A stretch of 12,622 nt of DNA from JAWXUE01 sp044432925 (GTDB taxonomy: Bacteria; Bacillota_I; Bacilli_A; Acholeplasmatales; Anaeroplasmataceae), in the NCBI GenBank assembly GCA_044432925.1, contig JAWXUE010000033.1, forward strand, positions 1-12,622, written 5' to 3'. The notes below the pieces were generated by a model. That model was not told where the DNA came from. It saw nothing but the letters and a program-made list of their open reading frames with translations, and did no database searches. Shown here piece by piece: positions 1-6,784 of this stretch (position 1 is its first letter; each line of letters starts with the position of its first letter). Made by a program: the position numbers and the translations under genes.

Positions 1-13
1 TTTTTTCCATAAT

Positions 14-550
14 TTAAATGAAACTTTCAATCAATATTTTTATTGCTATTAAAATAATAATTATAGCTCCAAATAATTCAGCTTTCTTTTTATATTTATT
101 ACCAAATATATTTCCAACCTTAACACCTATAAAACATAATATAAATGTTACTATACCAATTAATATAGAAGAAAATATTATATTTACTTTTAATAAAGCA
201 AATGAAACACCAACTGATAATGCATCTATACTTGTTAAAATAGCTAGTATTATTATCGGATGATTTTTACATTCCTCATCAGAGAATGCCTCAACAAGCA
301 TTTTAATTCCTATTATTAATAAAATAGCAAATACAATATATTGATCTATTTCATAAATAATCTCTTGGAAATTAGAACCTATAAAATAACCTATTATAGG
401 CATTAACCCTTGAAATATTCCAAAGTATATTCCAGCCTCAAAACATCGTTTTATTAAATTGTCTTTTACTTTAATACCTCTAGTAATTGATACAGCAAAT
501 GCATCCATTGCTAAAGCTATAGATAATATGAACAGTTCTAATATACTCAT
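14..550 (-). CDS. mntP: Putative manganese efflux pump MntP
   Basis: A 178-residue, very hydrophobic integral membrane protein that would export Mn2+ across the cytoplasmic membrane. It shows the internal two-fold repeat of the MntP (DUF204) family. The first half has the motif MDAFAVSI with Asp16, and the second half has the matching SIDALSVGVSF with Asp109. These are the acidic membrane residues expected in this family, which is normally about 180-190 residues with six membrane helices. The start ATG is at 548-550, with only a weak purine-rich ribosome site upstream on the minus strand. It lies 40 bases behind the U32-family gene on the same strand and is probably co-transcribed with it. 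No room exists for a yybP-ykoY manganese riboswitch directly upstream. The assignment comes from motif, length and hydrophobicity; the transported ion is inferred from the family. Confidence 0.9.
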   Translation of the reverse strand: MSILELFILSIALAMDAFAVSITRGIKVKDNLIKRCFEAGIYFGIFQGLMPIIGYFIGSNFQEIIYEIDQYIVFAILLIIGIKMLVEAFSDEECKNHPIIILAILTSIDALSVGVSFALLKVNIIFSSILIGIVTFILCFIGVKVGNIFGNKYKKKAELFGAIIIILIAIKILIESFI

Positions 551-590
551 AGAAGTTTCTCTTTTCTTTTTTAAAATTAGAGTCTTTTTG

Positions 591-2813
591 TTACATTATT
601 TCTTTTTTAAAGTGCCCTCTAGTATCAGTCTGAGGATTAAAATATTTAGTATTATCATTATTTAATTTATTTTGATATTTAGTAATAATATCAATAGTTT
701 CATCAAATGACTCAGTAGTTAATTGTAATCTATAATAATTTACATTATTTATTTCATTTAAATTATCTATTAAATTTAAAAATTTACCATTTAAAATAGT
801 AGTAGTACAATCATTATGAGTAATAATAGGGAAAGTACCAAATTCATCTTTTAAATAGAATGTTTCTTTTTTACATTTACCACATAAGTTAGCTTGTTTT
901 AAAGGACAGTAGTTAGTGAACATTAAATCTGCTCTACCATAAACAATTAATTCAAGATTTGGATAAGTATTATATTTATTAAAATAATTAACAACTAAAT
1001 CATTAATTTGTTTTTTATTTAATTCATATGATAAAGTAATTTTATTAACTCCATAATTATGTAATATAGCAACAGCTTCATGATTACAAACATTAAGAGA
1101 AAAATCAGAAGTTATAACAGCTTTATTTCTATAATAATTTAAACCGTTGTATCCACCTACTAATACTTTATCTTTATCAGGGAAACTTGTTTTATTTCTC
1201 CTAGCAATATTATCAAAATATATTTCTTTAATACCCATAGATATCGCAGCATCATATTGCGCTTGAGTAGAAGCATATACACTTAATTTAGGAGCATCAT
1301 TATTAAACTTAGGTACATCTAATAAAGCTACATCTTTAATGACCTCTGTAAATTCTAAACGTTTTTCATCTAAAAGCGCTATTGCTTTTCTTCTTAATTC
1401 ATTTAAAGATTTTAAACTAATAAAACCTTCAACATATGCAATCTCTATATTATCTAAATTATAAATTGTATCATTTAACTTAGACAAAGAAGTTTTAATT
1501 GAATCAATAGAAACAGGAGACTTAAGGGCTTTTTCATAATTAACATCACTATTTACAGTTATAAAAATATCTTTGTATGATACAGATAATTCAATTGGTT
1601 TATCAATTTGTAATGTAACATACATATCAATATCAAATCTTCTATATTCAGTATTAATAGTCTTATTTAATTCATCGTTAAATTTAACATCATTTGTTTT
1701 ATAAACAATATCATTTAAATCACATTTCTCACTGAAATCAATATAACAAATATCATTACTAGATTTAATATAGTTCCCTTTGTTATCATACATCTTAACA
1801 ATTGGAATACTAATTTCATTAATTCTTATTTGATCATTTTGATTTAGAGTATCAGATAACTTTAAAGTATATCTATTGTTTTTTTTACCAATAACCTTAC
1901 CTATTTCATAACCATGATGATTAGGTCTATTTATATTAATAACATCTTTTCTATCTTCATTTAATAAATAACCTTTTGTAAAAGTTCTATTAAATGTTTT
2001 ACTTAAATTATAGTTAGCTTCTTTAGAAGTAGAAGTACCATCAATAACTTCTCTATAAGATTTAACTACATTAGCAACATAAGTAGCTTCTTTCATTCTA
2101 CCTTCTATTTTTAAAGAATCTATTCCTTTAAAATCTTTAATTTGGTCAATAGCATTTAAATCTTTCATTGATAATAAATAAAGATCTTTTAAATAAACAT
2201 TATCTTTGCTATCAAATAAAGTAAATGTTTTTCTACAAGAACCTACACAACGTCCTCTATTACCACTACGATATCCTATTAAACCACTCATTAAACAATT
2301 ACCAGAATAAGATACACATAAAGCACCATGTACAAATACTTCAATTTCCATATTAACAGATTTTTTAACTTCTAGTATTTCATTTAATTGCATCTCACGT
2401 GCCACAACAACTCTATTAGTTTTTAAATCATTAAAGAATAGTACAGCATTTAAAGAATCTATTCCTGTTTGAGTAGAAGCATGTGCCTCTAATTTAGTAT
2501 ATTTAGTTTTAATGTAATTTATTAATGTTATATCTTGAATAATTATTCCATCAACACCTATAACAGCTAATTCATCAATTAAGTTACAAGCTGTTTGTAT
2601 TTCTTCATCAAATATAATAGTATTCATTGTTATATATATTTTTACATTTCTTAAATGTGCAAATTTAATTGCTTTTCTTAAATCATCTATAGAAAAATTC
2701 TTTGCATATGCTCTTGCACCAAATTCATTTAGTCCTAAGTATACTGCATCACAACCATTTTTAATTGCTATTTCTAAACATTCATAATTACCTGCTGGGG
2801 CTAATAGTTCCAT
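591..2813 (-). CDS. U32 family protein, RlhA/TrhP-type (RNA hydroxylation)
   Basis: A 740-residue cytosolic protein of the family long annotated as 'peptidase U32 / collagenase-like'. E. coli members RlhA and TrhP instead make 5-hydroxycytidine in 23S rRNA and 5-hydroxyuridine in tRNA. It begins with the typical MELLAPAGN. The U32 signature follows at about residues 158-197: EVFVHGALC, then GNC and RGRCVGSC, giving four clustered cysteines (about 166, 173, 189, 193). A middle region (about 370-490) fits the DUF3656 linker of long RlhA-like members. The C-terminal third carries YGRADLM, NYCPL and CGKC, then a TRGHF motif close to the end. An in-frame GTG lies three codons upstream (2822), but AGGTG at 2820-2824 is placed to serve the ATG at 2811-2813, and family members start here. 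RlhA-like is more likely than TrhP by length; the exact RNA target is not settled. Confidence 0.85.
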   Translation of the reverse strand: MELLAPAGNYECLEIAIKNGCDAVYLGLNEFGARAYAKNFSIDDLRKAIKFAHLRNVKIYITMNTIIFDEEIQTACNLIDELAVIGVDGIIIQDITLINYIKTKYTKLEAHASTQTGIDSLNAVLFFNDLKTNRVVVAREMQLNEILEVKKSVNMEIEVFVHGALCVSYSGNCLMSGLIGYRSGNRGRCVGSCRKTFTLFDSKDNVYLKDLYLLSMKDLNAIDQIKDFKGIDSLKIEGRMKEATYVANVVKSYREVIDGTSTSKEANYNLSKTFNRTFTKGYLLNEDRKDVININRPNHHGYEIGKVIGKKNNRYTLKLSDTLNQNDQIRINEISIPIVKMYDNKGNYIKSSNDICYIDFSEKCDLNDIVYKTNDVKFNDELNKTINTEYRRFDIDMYVTLQIDKPIELSVSYKDIFITVNSDVNYEKALKSPVSIDSIKTSLSKLNDTIYNLDNIEIAYVEGFISLKSLNELRRKAIALLDEKRLEFTEVIKDVALLDVPKFNNDAPKLSVYASTQAQYDAAISMGIKEIYFDNIARRNKTSFPDKDKVLVGGYNGLNYYRNKAVITSDFSLNVCNHEAVAILHNYGVNKITLSYELNKKQINDLVVNYFNKYNTYPNLELIVYGRADLMFTNYCPLKQANLCGKCKKETFYLKDEFGTFPIITHNDCTTTILNGKFLNLIDNLNEINNVNYYRLQLTTESFDETIDIITKYQNKLNNDNTKYFNPQTDTRGHFKKEIM

Positions 2814-2819
2814 TTCAAA

Positions 2820-2824
2820 CACCT
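2820..2824 (-). promoter_or_regulatory. Ribosome binding site deciding the U32 gene start
   Basis: Read on the minus strand, AGGTG lies six bases before the ATG at 2813-2811. It overlaps the upstream in-frame GTG (2822-2820), so that GTG cannot use it as a ribosome site. This supports ATG as the start. Confidence 0.6.
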
Positions 2825-2836
2825 ACTTTATCTAAA

Positions 2837-2845
2837 ATTATAACA
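2837..2845 (-). promoter_or_regulatory. Probable promoter (extended -10) of the U32-mntP unit
   Basis: On the minus strand this reads TGTTATAAT, a consensus extended -10 element (TGn-TATAAT). No good -35 is visible 16-18 bases further upstream, which is tolerated for extended -10 promoters. Transcription would start near 2830 and give a leader of about 17 bases. The 100-base divergent gap has no other strong minus-strand candidate. Confidence 0.5.
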
Positions 2846-2874
2846 TATTATCAAATAAAAATATATTAAAAATA

Positions 2875-2906
2875 TTGTAGTACTTTTACACAATTACTCA
2901 TATATT
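2875..2906 (+). promoter_or_regulatory. Tentative promoter of the hydrolase-murF-ddl unit
   Basis: TTGTAG at 2875-2880 and TATATT at 2901-2906 resemble -35 and -10 boxes, but the 20-base spacing is longer than usual. A promoter is expected here because the genes diverge from the U32 gene. This is a weak call. Confidence 0.25.
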
Positions 2907-2927
2907 AGTATAGAGGTGTGATTATTA

Positions 2928-3617
2928 GTGTTTAGTTATAAAAAAACTGGTGAAGGTAAAGAAGTTATATTACTACACGGTTGGGGTAGCACGAAAGAAA
3001 CTTTTGATGATGTTTGTAATCATTTAAAAGAAGACTTTACTTGTTATCAAATAGATTTGCCTGGATTTGGTGAATCTAAGATTGAAAAATCTATGTCTTT
3101 AGATGATTATACAGATTTATTAAGAGAATTTATTTTAGAGCAAAATATTAAAAATCCAATTATACTAGGTCATTCATTTGGTGGGAGAATTGCTATTAAC
3201 TATGCAAGTGCATATGAGGTTGATAAATTAATTTTAGTTGATAGTGCTGGTATAAGAAGATTTAATTTAAAAGTTTATTTAAAAATAAGATGTTATAAGT
3301 TATTTAAAAAATTTAATATAAAAAATAATTTTGGTAGTATAGATTATAAAAAAAGTAATTATATATTAAAAGGTACAATGAATAAAATAGTTCCAATTGA
3401 TTTAAGGAAAAAAATGAAGATGATTAAAAGTGAAACTTTAATTTTATGGGGAAGTTTAGATGAAACAACTCCATTAAAAGATGGAAAAGAAATTAATAAA
3501 TTGATTTCAAATTCAGTATTAATAACAATTCCTAAAACAAGTCATTTTCCTTATTTAGAAAATCATAGATATTTTATGTTAATGTTAAATTCTTTTTTAG
3601 TAAGTGATAATTCATGA
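2928..3617 (+). CDS. Alpha/beta hydrolase
   Basis: A 229-residue soluble alpha/beta-fold hydrolase with a complete catalytic triad. The oxyanion-hole motif HGWGS is at residues 17-21. The nucleophile elbow GHSFGG places Ser83, Asp178 lies in WGSLDETTP, and His206 is in KTSHFPY. The DLPGFGES segment (43-50) is also typical of the family. A lysine/arginine-rich cap region lies between about residues 110 and 165. The start is GTG at 2928, nine bases after GAGGTG (2913-2918). Its TGA stop overlaps the ATG of the MurF-like gene, so the two are probably translationally coupled. That placement in a stem-peptide operon suggests a role linked to the cell wall or to lipid or peptide precursors, but the substrate cannot be read from the sequence. 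An esterase or peptidase of the proline-iminopeptidase superfamily is possible. Confidence 0.85.
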   Translation: MFSYKKTGEGKEVILLHGWGSTKETFDDVCNHLKEDFTCYQIDLPGFGESKIEKSMSLDDYTDLLREFILEQNIKNPIILGHSFGGRIAINYASAYEVDKLILVDSAGIRRFNLKVYLKIRCYKLFKKFNIKNNFGSIDYKKSNYILKGTMNKIVPIDLRKKMKMIKSETLILWGSLDETTPLKDGKEINKLISNSVLITIPKTSHFPYLENHRYFMLMLNSFLVSDNS

Positions 3618-5071
3618 TGATATTAGTATTTATTTGTACGCTATTAAAAAGTTATAGATTTCTACAAATTTTACAATTAGAACATTACGAAGTAAAGAAG
3701 TATTTAAAGTATGTTGTAGATAATTATTTATATTACAATATTCTACCGTTAGTGTGCTTACTTACATTTACTTTTTATGAAAATGATTTATCAAGATTTA
3801 TATTTATTGTAGTATTATATTTATTTTTAAGTATGTCGACGTTAGTATCTATTGTTAAATTAAAATTTACTAATAGAATAATTAGAATATATTTATGTTT
3901 AATTCCTCTATATCTGTTATTATTCGTTAATCCAATATTATTCTTTTTATTATTTGAATTTATTTTATTAATTCCATTTTATTTAAATAAACCAATTGAT
4001 AAAAAAATAAATGAAAAGTATTTAGAAAAAAGTATCTCTAAATATAATAATTTCAATAATATTAAAATTGGTATAACAGGTTCATACGGTAAAACTAGTA
4101 CTAAAAATATAATTAATGATTTACTAAAGAACTATTACTTAGGTTCATGTAGTTATAAGTCTTACAATACATTACTAGGTATAAGTAGATATATAAATGA
4201 CATACCTTTAGAAGCGTATGATTATATAGTACTTGAATATGGTGCTAGTAAAGTAGGAGATATAAAAGAAATAACTAATTACTTTAACCCTGATATTGCT
4301 TGTGTTACAGAAATAGGTTATATGCATTTAGATTCTTTTAAAAGTAAAAATAACATACTAAATGAAAAAATGAGTTTATGTGATAATGCTAAAGTAGTAG
4401 TACTTAATTATGAACAAGTATTACTAAGAGAATATAATATTGATAAAGAAGTTATTTCATATGGTTTTAACTATGGAGATTATCAAGCTAAAGAAATAAT
4501 AGTTACACATAAAAATACTACCTTTGATCTATATTATAAAGAAGAGTATATTGATAATATAAAAACTAATTTAATAGGTAGACATCAAGTTCTTAATTTA
4601 TTGTGCGCTATTTGTATTATGCATTATTTAAAAATAGATATTAAAGATAGTATTAAATATATAAATTGTTTATCTAATACAGAAAGTAGATTAGTTTATA
4701 AACAATTTAAAAAATATGAAGTATTAGATGATAGTTACAATGCTAATTTAGTAGGTAGTTTAAATGCTTTAGAAATACTAAGTAATTCTAAATATAATAA
4801 AATATTGATTACTCCTGGGTATGTTGAGAATAAAGAAGTAGAAGAAGATTTATATACAAAACTTTCTTTAAAAATAATTGAAGTTAATCCTTTTGTTATT
4901 TTAGTAGGAAATAAACAAACTAAAATTTTACAAGATTTATTAAAAGGTAAAGTAGAATTTATAGTTGTTGAAACATTTAAATCTGCAATGAATTATGTTA
5001 ATGAGTTAGAAGATTATTCTACAATACTAATTGAAAATGATCTTCCTGATAATTATAGAAAGGTGATTTAA
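3614..5071 (+). CDS. Membrane-anchored MurF-like Mur ligase
   Basis: A 485-residue protein. About residues 1-125 hold several hydrophobic membrane segments (roughly 40-55, 62-82, 92-104, 105-123), followed by a Mur-ligase catalytic domain. That domain has the ATP-binding loop GITGSYGKTSTK (153-164), YNTLLGIS (184-191), LEYGAS..GDI (208-217), the IGYMHLDSF segment and GRHQVLNLL (322-330). DDSYNAN (372-378) corresponds to the DSYNAN motif typical of MurF. The C-terminal domain carries TPGYVE (400-405) where MurF usually has a Gly-Met-x-Glu-Leu-Gly-like loop. MurF joins D-Ala-D-Ala to UDP-MurNAc-tripeptide. Here the usual soluble N-terminal UDP-substrate domain is replaced by membrane helices. 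The start ATG overlaps the upstream TGA, and its own TAA shares one base with ddl. MurF activity is likely from motifs and context; another Mur-family ligation is possible. Confidence 0.8.
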   Translation: MMILVFICTLLKSYRFLQILQLEHYEVKKYLKYVVDNYLYYNILPLVCLLTFTFYENDLSRFIFIVVLYLFLSMSTLVSIVKLKFTNRIIRIYLCLIPLYLLLFVNPILFFLLFEFILLIPFYLNKPIDKKINEKYLEKSISKYNNFNNIKIGITGSYGKTSTKNIINDLLKNYYLGSCSYKSYNTLLGISRYINDIPLEAYDYIVLEYGASKVGDIKEITNYFNPDIACVTEIGYMHLDSFKSKNNILNEKMSLCDNAKVVVLNYEQVLLREYNIDKEVISYGFNYGDYQAKEIIVTHKNTTFDLYYKEEYIDNIKTNLIGRHQVLNLLCAICIMHYLKIDIKDSIKYINCLSNTESRLVYKQFKKYEVLDDSYNANLVGSLNALEILSNSKYNKILITPGYVENKEVEEDLYTKLSLKIIEVNPFVILVGNKQTKILQDLLKGKVEFIVVETFKSAMNYVNELEDYSTILIENDLPDNYRKVI

Positions 5072-6084
5072 TGAATGTATTAGTAGTATTTGGTGGGGAA
5101 TCTTTTGAACATGAAGTATCAGTTATTACTGGTTGCTTAGTTAGTAGTTTAATTAAAGAAGACTATAATGTTTACCCTCTTTATATAAATAAAAATAAAG
5201 AATTATTTTATATAGAAAACTGTAGTATAGAAAATTTTAGAAATAATAAACTAGGTAAAAAAGTAGAGTTTGTTAATAAAGGTATTAAAACAAAACTATT
5301 TAATTATAAAATGGATATAGCGATAATTTGTAATCATGGTATTAATGGAGAAGATGGGATGATTAAAGGGATTCTAGATTTTTATAACATTCCCTCAGTA
5401 GGAAGTAGCTTAATATCATCTGCAGTAAATATGGATAAATATTATAGTTATTGTGTTTTAAAAGAAAATAATATAAACGTTGTAGATACAGCGTTTATTA
5501 CAAAAGATAATTTAAGTCATAACATTGAATATCCAATCATTTTAAAACCAGCTACACTTGGTTCTTCAATTGGAATTGAGGTATGTTTTAATGAGGAAGA
5601 ATATTTAAAAAAAGTTAATGAATCTTTAAAATATGATAAAAAGATTGTTGTACAAAAGTACTTAGAGGATATTGAAGAAATAAATATAAGTTTATATAGA
5701 AATAAAAAAGGTATTGAAATATCAAAAACAGAATTAGTTGAAAAACATGAAGAAATATATTCTTATGATGATAAATATAATAAAAATATATTAAAGAAAA
5801 GAACATTTATAAATAATAAGTTAGTTGAAGAATTAGCTCTTAAAGCATATGAGTTATTTGATTTAAGTGGAATAGTAAGAATAGATTTTATATTACATAA
5901 TGATGTAGTGTATCTAAATGAAATAAATATAATACCAGGTTCATTGTCTTATTATTTATATGATAAGAAGTTTAAAGATGTAATTAAAGAATTAATATCA
6001 AAAGAATTATTTAATAAAGTAACTCAAAGAAATATAACATATAAATCAAATATAATTTATTATGATTACAATATGAAAAAATAA
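5071..6084 (+). CDS. ddl: D-alanine--D-alanine ligase
   Basis: A 337-residue ATP-grasp enzyme that joins two D-alanines for the end of the peptidoglycan stem peptide. Visible motifs are GGESFEHEVS (8-17, with the first-substrate Glu13), CNHGINGEDG (88-96), ILKPATLGSSIG (157-168), VQKYLEDIEE (194-203), RIDF (270-273) and NEINIIPGS (283-291), which includes metal-binding residues. The omega-loop segment YSYDDKY (230-236) resembles the Tyr-containing loop of D-Ala-D-Ala enzymes rather than the His loop of VanA-type D-lactate ligases. D-Ala-D-Ala is therefore the expected product. The stretch after NEIN reads PGSLSYYLY rather than the common PGFT, marking a divergent subgroup. The ATG begins on the last base of the murF-like stop codon, with AGGTGA (5061-5066) as ribosome site. 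Its product is the direct substrate of a MurF. Confidence 0.92.
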   Translation: MNVLVVFGGESFEHEVSVITGCLVSSLIKEDYNVYPLYINKNKELFYIENCSIENFRNNKLGKKVEFVNKGIKTKLFNYKMDIAIICNHGINGEDGMIKGILDFYNIPSVGSSLISSAVNMDKYYSYCVLKENNINVVDTAFITKDNLSHNIEYPIILKPATLGSSIGIEVCFNEEEYLKKVNESLKYDKKIVVQKYLEDIEEINISLYRNKKGIEISKTELVEKHEEIYSYDDKYNKNILKKRTFINNKLVEELALKAYELFDLSGIVRIDFILHNDVVYLNEINIIPGSLSYYLYDKKFKDVIKELISKELFNKVTQRNITYKSNIIYYDYNMKK

Positions 6085-6109
6085 TTTAAATAAAATATTG
6101 TAAAACTTA

Positions 6110-6118
6110 TGATATAAT
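6110..6118 (+). promoter_or_regulatory. Probable extended -10 promoter of the PucR-like gene
   Basis: TGATATAAT matches the extended -10 consensus TGn-TATAAT; no clear -35 is seen. The predicted start near 6125 falls on the ribosome site, so the leader would be only about 11 bases. Read-through from ddl is the alternative, as no terminator is visible after ddl. Confidence 0.4.
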
Positions 6119-6124
6119 AACTGT

Positions 6125-6130
6125 AGGTGA
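6125..6130 (+). promoter_or_regulatory. Ribosome binding site deciding the PucR-like start
   Basis: AGGTGA sits five bases before the ATG at 6136. An in-frame GTG at 6127 lies inside this site and cannot use it, so ATG is preferred over the longer reading. Confidence 0.6.
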
Positions 6131-6135
6131 AGTCG

Positions 6136-6690
6136 ATGAATTATTTAATAATATTTTTAAAAGAAAAAAATGAAAAACAAAAATCTTTAATATTAGATTT
6201 TCTAAGAGGATTATTAGGAGCGTCTGTTAAGACTTTAGAAAATAAAGAGTTAGTAATATCTTATGATGAAATAGAAGAAATTGATTTTAGTGAAATATCT
6301 AATGTGTTAGTTAATGATTTTTCTACTAACTTAACTTTAGTTGAACTAAAAACAAGTGAAGTATCTTATATAGATGTATTAATAGAGTTATATAATAAAT
6401 TAGAAATACATTCTAATAATTATTTAACAGAGAAGAGTCTATTAATATTATCATCAAAAGTTAATAATGAATTAATAAAGAAAAGTATATTAAAAAAATA
6501 TGCAAATGATTTAGAAATGTTAAATATAATAAAAGTATTTTTAGAATGTGATTTAAATACGTCTGTTGCTGCAACAAAATTATATTTACATAGAAATACA
6601 CTAATAAATAAGATTGATAAATTTATTAATGTTACAGGATATGATGTAAAAAAATTTACAGAAGCATCAATAATTTATAAACTTTTGTAA
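6136..6690 (+). CDS. Short transcriptional regulator with PucR/CdaR-type HTH
   Basis: A 184-residue cytosolic protein. Its last 50 or so residues form a PucR C-terminal helix-turn-helix (HTH_30): FLECDLNTSVAATKLYLHRNTLINKIDKF, then VTGYDVKK. The HRNTL..K core and the ITG-D-like ending are the family hallmarks. The first 130 residues are acidic and match no domain I recognise. They are far shorter than the GAF or PucR sensor regions of typical 350-500-residue members, so either this is a compact member or the ligand domain has been reduced. It has a probable promoter of its own and a strong terminator behind it. It sits just upstream of a sugar ABC ATPase and glycolytic genes, so control of carbohydrate genes is a reasonable inference, but nothing in the sequence names its ligand or operator. 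Confidence 0.75.
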   Translation: MNYLIIFLKEKNEKQKSLILDFLRGLLGASVKTLENKELVISYDEIEEIDFSEISNVLVNDFSTNLTLVELKTSEVSYIDVLIELYNKLEIHSNNYLTEKSLLILSSKVNNELIKKSILKKYANDLEMLNIIKVFLECDLNTSVAATKLYLHRNTLINKIDKFINVTGYDVKKFTEASIIYKLL

Positions 6691-6699
6691 ACCCTTACT

Positions 6700-6724
6700 A
6701 AATGTGCAAATTGCACATTTTTTT
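6700..6724 (+). terminator. Rho-independent terminator after the PucR-like gene
   Basis: AAATGTGC (6700-6707) pairs with GCACATTT (6713-6720) around a five-base loop, and a run of seven T (6718-6724) follows. As DNA the whole is a near-perfect palindrome with ten-base arms. It ends ten bases after the stop codon and separates the regulator from the ABC ATPase. Confidence 0.85.
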
Positions 6725-6740
6725 ATTTATATATATGTAA

Positions 6741-6746
6741 TATAAT
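6741..6746 (+). promoter_or_regulatory. Probable -10 box of the ABC ATPase promoter
   Basis: A perfect TATAAT lies 38 bases before the start codon and just after the terminator. The region 17 bases further upstream is only T-rich, so the -35 is poor. A promoter is required here because the upstream gene is terminated. Confidence 0.45.
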
Positions 6747-6784
6747 AGTAATGTAAAATATTAAACATATAGGAGGATTTACAA

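Noticed and set aside
459..665. Small plus-strand open frame overlapping mntP and the U32 gene end
   Set aside because: It lies opposite clear coding sequence, has no ribosome site and no recognisable protein features. The same applies to the frames at 18-263, 5615-5806, 6915-7106 and 10247-10474.
591..2813. Calling the U32 protein a collagenase or secreted protease
   Set aside because: It has no signal peptide, and the studied long U32 members are RNA-hydroxylation proteins with clustered cysteines. The protease label is historical.
2885..2914. TTTACA plus TATAGA as the hydrolase promoter
   Set aside because: The -10 candidate would overlap the ribosome site at 2913-2918, and transcription would start downstream of that site.
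3612..3626. Use of genetic code 4 (TGA as tryptophan)
   Set aside because: Reading the hydrolase TGA as Trp would only add three residues, so that site alone does not decide. However, tryptophans in all the long genes I read are TGG, which would be unlikely in a code-4 organism.
5071..6084. Van-type D-Ala-D-Lac or D-Ala-D-Ser resistance ligase
   Set aside because: The omega-loop region has YSYDDKY, as in ordinary Ddl, and no vanH, vanX or vanRS genes are nearby.
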